From: Christensenellaceae bacterium | GTDB lineage: Bacteria; Bacillota; Clostridia; Christensenellales; UBA1750 | Length of the DNA: 14,986 bases | NCBI GenBank assembly: GCA_031287285.1 | Contig: JAITTC010000052.1 | Location: forward strand, 1-14,986 | Reading direction: 5' to 3' | Shown here: positions 12,684 through 14,986 of the stretch, piece by piece | How the letters are laid out: each line of letters begins with the position of its first letter | Position numbering within the stretch: the first letter of the stretch is position 1 | Program-made: the position numbers and the translations under genes | Notes under the pieces: generated by a model | Database searches by the model: none | Told to the model about the DNA's origin: nothing | Seen by the model: only the letters and a program-made list of their open reading frames with translations

Positions 12684-13928
12684 TTAATGGTCGATTCCCT
12701 TAAAAACGCGGCGGGTAAGGGCAGCGACCGCGATCATGCTCAGCGCCGCCGCGTAAAAGGCCAAATAGGCAGCGCTTCCGATCCTTTCGAAAACGAACCC
12801 ATAGAGGAACTGCCCCAGGGGGTTCGTGCACATCACGAGGCAGATGAAGACCGAAATCACCTTCCCGATTAACTCCCTGGGCGTTAAAAGCTGCAGAACC
12901 GTCAGCATCTGGATCTGAAAAACCGTGTGCAGCGTCAATAGCAGCCCGCTTCCAACCGATAAAACCATATAAATCCCCATGGGTGGCAGCGTTTGCAGCG
13001 CAAGCCCTACGACGAGCACGGGCAAGGCGCATCCGATGAGGAGATACGGGCCGGAGCTTGCCCTTAGCCGCTTAGACAGCACGCCTGCCAGCAAGCCGCC
13101 CAATACGGCGCCCGCCGCAGCCATGCCCTGCGCGTATCCGTAGAGCCTGGCGGCGGTTTCCTCGCCAAAGCCCAGCTGTTTGGTGATGATCACCGGCAAG
13201 CCGATGAAAACCAGCGAGGTGAGCAGCAAATTCGAAGAGGCGAAGATCGACGATATCTTCCAAAGAACCGGCCTTTCGCGGAACAGGAAGCGGAAGCTGC
13301 CCTTCAAGTCCTCCAGGCCGGTGGCGAGCGCGTTCCCGGCGCCTTCCCTCCTTTCAAAGGGAATGCGGATGAAAATCTCCATGACCGCGGACGCGAAAAA
13401 GCAGGCGATGCTTAGGCCCAAAATGGGCATCAGCCCCAGGGCCGAGAACAAGAGCCCGCCAATCACCGGCCCCGCCATGCTGGCCACGGAGTTAATCATG
13501 TCAACCACCGAGTTCGCCTTCATGATGTGCTCGGCATCGACCAGGGCGGGCACGCTCGCCTTCACCGCGGGCTGGTAAACGCCCTGTATGCCATAAAGAA
13601 GCATCATGATGACGACCATCAGCGCAGCGGTGCTCATCCTCCCCAGCAAAAGGCAGAATAGGAGGAGGAGCGCGGCCGTGCCAAAGTCCAGAATCACCAT
13701 GATATTCCTCTTGTTCACGCGGTCTGCGATGATGCCGCCGACCGGGAACAAGAGCAGCATAGGAAGGAACGAAACCGCCAGGATCGTTCCGAATAGGGCG
13801 GAGGATCCCGTCTGGTTCAGCAAGTAAAGCGGCAGCGCATACCGCAGCATTTGGTTGCCGAATATGGAAATGATCTGGCCTATCGCCACGAGGGCGAAGT
13901 CCCTATGAAGGATCGGGTTCCGATGCAT
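12684..13928 (-). CDS. MFS multidrug/efflux transporter
   Basis: The protein has 414 residues from ATG 13928 (GAGAGGA upstream, 9 nt spacing); a longer in-frame ATG at 13946 has no ribosome site. It has about 12 membrane helices in two halves. MFS motif A is GGIIADRVNKRNIMV (about 63-77) in the loop between helices 2 and 3. A charged central loop (about 195-215, FERREGAGNAL) divides the halves, and LGGLLAGVLSKRLR is the second-half counterpart of motif A. It fits the drug:proton antiporter type seen in MFS_3/EntS-like exporters; the substrate is unknown. It overlaps the end of the MarR gene by 26 bp and is read from the same promoter, so it is probably controlled by that repressor. Confidence 0.88.
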   Translation of the reverse strand: MHRNPILHRDFALVAIGQIISIFGNQMLRYALPLYLLNQTGSSALFGTILAVSFLPMLLLFPVGGIIADRVNKRNIMVILDFGTAALLLLFCLLLGRMSTAALMVVIMMLLYGIQGVYQPAVKASVPALVDAEHIMKANSVVDMINSVASMAGPVIGGLLFSALGLMPILGLSIACFFASAVMEIFIRIPFERREGAGNALATGLEDLKGSFRFLFRERPVLWKISSIFASSNLLLTSLVFIGLPVIITKQLGFGEETAARLYGYAQGMAAAGAVLGGLLAGVLSKRLRASSGPYLLIGCALPVLVVGLALQTLPPMGIYMVLSVGSGLLLTLHTVFQIQMLTVLQLLTPRELIGKVISVFICLVMCTNPLGQFLYGFVFERIGSAAYLAFYAAALSMIAVAALTRRVFKGIDH

Positions 13929-14466
13929 CGCGATCCATCCTCTCATTTAAGTAATTGGGGTGGTGCCGCAGGATGCCTTCAGCCTCCCCTTCGATAGAAC
14001 CAGGGCCTTCTTCCAGGCTCTCTTGCCCCGCGCCGTCGAAGCGATACAGCTTCTTTAAAAGCGCCCGCAAACTCCCCATGTCCTCCGTCGTAAAATCGCG
14101 AAAGATCGCTGCCAAAAACAGGTCCGCACGCTTGGAACAGGCCGCAAATGCCCTTTCGCCCTCCTGCGTGACCGTGAGATTGACCGCGCGCTTATCGCGT
14201 TTGCTTGGCGCAGAGAGGATGTAATTCTTCTTCTCTAGCGCGCTCACGATCTGCTTCGCGCTTTGCTTCGTGGTTCCAAGCTGCCGCGCGATATGGTTGA
14301 TCGTGGCCCCTCCCTCCGGCGCGTGGAAGATGGCCGGCACCGCCAGCATCTGGCGTATGGTTAAATCGCCCAAAAAACGATCGCCCTCCACCTGCAGCTT
14401 GTTGGTGACCGAGAACAGCGCCGCCAGCGCTTGCTGCGCAAAGAACAAATCGCGCACCGCATCCAT
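13903..14466 (-). CDS. MarR-family transcriptional regulator
   Basis: The protein has 187 residues from ATG 14466 with GAAAGGGG 8 nt upstream. An N-terminal dimerisation helix is followed by a winged helix: INHIARQLGTTKQSAKQIVS is helix 2-turn-recognition helix (about 56-75), and KRDKRAVNLTVTQEG (about 89-103) is the wing with the family's basic DxR pattern followed by LT..G. The C-terminal helices end about residue 145; a polar, acidic tail of about 40 residues follows, longer than in typical MarR (about 140-150). The tail-coding end overlaps the MFS start, so the tail may be partly an effect of overlap. It is expected to repress its own operon through the palindrome at 14485-14504 and to release on binding a toxic ligand. 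Confidence 0.9.
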   Translation of the reverse strand: MDAVRDLFFAQQALAALFSVTNKLQVEGDRFLGDLTIRQMLAVPAIFHAPEGGATINHIARQLGTTKQSAKQIVSALEKKNYILSAPSKRDKRAVNLTVTQEGERAFAACSKRADLFLAAIFRDFTTEDMGSLRALLKKLYRFDGAGQESLEEGPGSIEGEAEGILRHHPNYLNERMDRDASEPDPS

Positions 14467-14484
14467 GGAATCGACCCCTTTCGG

Positions 14485-14504
14485 TTAGACATCATGCTGT
14501 CTAA
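14485..14504. promoter_or_regulatory. Palindromic operator of the marR-MFS operon
   Basis: TTAGACA, six bases (TCATGC) and TGTCTAA form a perfect 7-bp inverted repeat, with one further CG/CG pair on each side after a mismatch. It lies between the -10 element and the marR start, where a bound repressor would block transcription. Size and AT-rich ends fit MarR operators. Confidence 0.8.
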
Positions 14505-14509
14505 TCGAA

Positions 14510-14538
14510 AGGATAGCATCCGGGCGCAAAATAGTCAA
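14510..14538 (-). promoter_or_regulatory. Promoter of the marR-MFS operon
   Basis: On the minus strand TTGACT (14538-14533), a 17-bp spacer ending TGC and TATCCT (14515-14510) give a sigma-A-type promoter with an extended -10. The predicted start point falls inside or at the edge of the palindrome at 14485-14504. Confidence 0.8.
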
Positions 14539-14579
14539 TATACTGCCTAAATATTTTTTGTGCCGCGTTTCAGCCGCCA

Positions 14580-14647
14580 AAATCAAAGCGCCGCCCGGCC
14601 CTTCCTCCTTGCGCTTCGCATAGCTGGGGGTAGGGTCGGGCGGCGCT
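14580..14647 (-). terminator. Intrinsic terminator for the gene entering from the right
   Basis: A perfect 11-bp stem AGCGCCGCCCG/CGGGCGGCGCT (14587-14597 and 14637-14647) with a 39-nt loop is followed on the minus strand by TTGATTTT. The loop is long, so efficiency is uncertain, but it separates the right-edge gene from the marR promoter. Confidence 0.55.
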
Positions 14648-14695
14648 CTTGCCCACCTGGTTAAGGCTCCATCAAAGCCCCGCAAATCAAGGCGT

Positions 14696-14857
14696 TCATC
14701 GCGTAAACGTCCAAGTTTCGATGCCATGGTAGGCGTCGCCCTCGCGGGCGATGCCCTCCGCGTCCAGCCTGCCGCTCGTCACGAGGGTTTTGGGTTCCAT
14801 CAGCAGGGTAAACACCGGCAAATCCGCGCCAATGCGCTCGGTGACGCGCTGCGCGGA
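14696..14857 (-). pseudogene. Duplicated C-terminal fragment of the right-edge gene
   Basis: Reading on the minus strand, the frame runs from about 14857 (just after an in-frame TAA in the flank) to TGA at 14696-14698. It encodes VTERIGADLPVFTLLMEPKT followed by the same C-terminus as the right-edge gene (GDAYHGIETWTFTR). There is no start codon with a ribosome site near its beginning. It shows about 20 more residues of the parent protein's C-terminal region than the window itself contains. No family recognised. Confidence 0.7.
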
Positions 14858-14893
14858 TTAAGGCTCCATCAAAGCCCCTGTAAATCAAGGCCT

Positions 14894-14986
14894 TTATCGC
14901 GTAAACGTCCAAGTTTCGATGCCATGGTAGGCGTCGCCCTCGCGGGCGATGCCCTCCGCGTCCAGCCTGCCGCTCGTCACGAGGGT
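14894..14986 (-). CDS. C-terminal end of an unidentified protein (partial)
   Basis: The last 30 codons and TAA stop of a minus-strand gene that starts outside the window: TLVTSGRLDAEG, then IAREGDAYHGIETWTFTR. It is presumably the intact gene whose 3' end was copied to 14696-14857. Thirty residues are too few to name a family. If no further copy lies outside, this is the functional gene; it is also possible that it is another remnant in a longer array. Confidence 0.55.
   Translation of the reverse strand, partial: TLVTSGRLDAEGIAREGDAYHGIETWTFTR

Larger units (their letters stand above)
14661..14986 (-). repeat. Direct duplication of a gene 3' end, offset 197-198 bp
   Basis: 14661-14788 recurs at 14858-14986, cut off by the window edge. 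The 90 coding bases up to the stop are identical in both copies. The post-stop flank carries several substitutions and a one-base indel. The stop codons differ: TAA in the right-hand copy, TGA in the left-hand copy. Confidence 0.95.

Overview
The window looks like chromosome of a GC-rich (roughly 60% by eye) Bacillota, most likely a Clostridia lineage known mainly from metagenomes. This is inferred from strong Shine-Dalgarno sites, sigma-A-type promoters with 17-bp spacers, compact intrinsic terminators, lipoprotein-type genes, a Firmicutes-style TrmN6 and a Pst/PhoU cluster. No rRNA, tRNA, CRISPR, integrase or transposase was seen.

Layout: 1-340 holds three degenerate tandem repeats of about 95 bp. 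611-1874 (minus) is an Mrr-type nuclease-domain protein with a long Glu/Arg/Ala-rich coiled coil and a C-terminal membrane helix. Its N-terminal membrane anchor is out of frame because of a C9 homopolymer. 1966-2402 has no supported gene but ends in a plus-strand terminator. 2403-3155 (minus) is a lipoprotein. 3337-5785 (plus) is a three-gene unit: a membrane-anchored protein, an MIF-like tautomerase and a large lipoprotein, closed by an intrinsic terminator. 5879-6417 is packed with palindromic MITE-like repeats. 6489-8306 (minus) is htpG with its own promoter.

8611-12398 (plus) is the most interesting block: a tightly coupled pstC-pstA-pstB-phoU-trmN6 operon. It has no pstS. Its permeases are short. 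Its PstB-like ATPase departs from consensus in Walker A, Q-loop, signature and H-loop while keeping Walker B, and its PhoU has lost one of two metal motifs. The permease Arg/Glu motifs are retained, so the set may be a phosphate-sensing or otherwise repurposed Pst complex rather than a normal importer. A direct-repeat pair upstream could be its Pho-type operator.

After trmN6 lies a near-identical duplication of the gene's last 58 codons. A MarR regulator and an MFS efflux pump follow as a minus-strand operon with a clear palindromic operator. At the right edge a gene's 3' end enters on the minus strand, and it too has a duplicated 3' remnant. Two such partial 3'-end duplications, both with TAA in one copy and TGA in the other, are a notable pattern of this locus.
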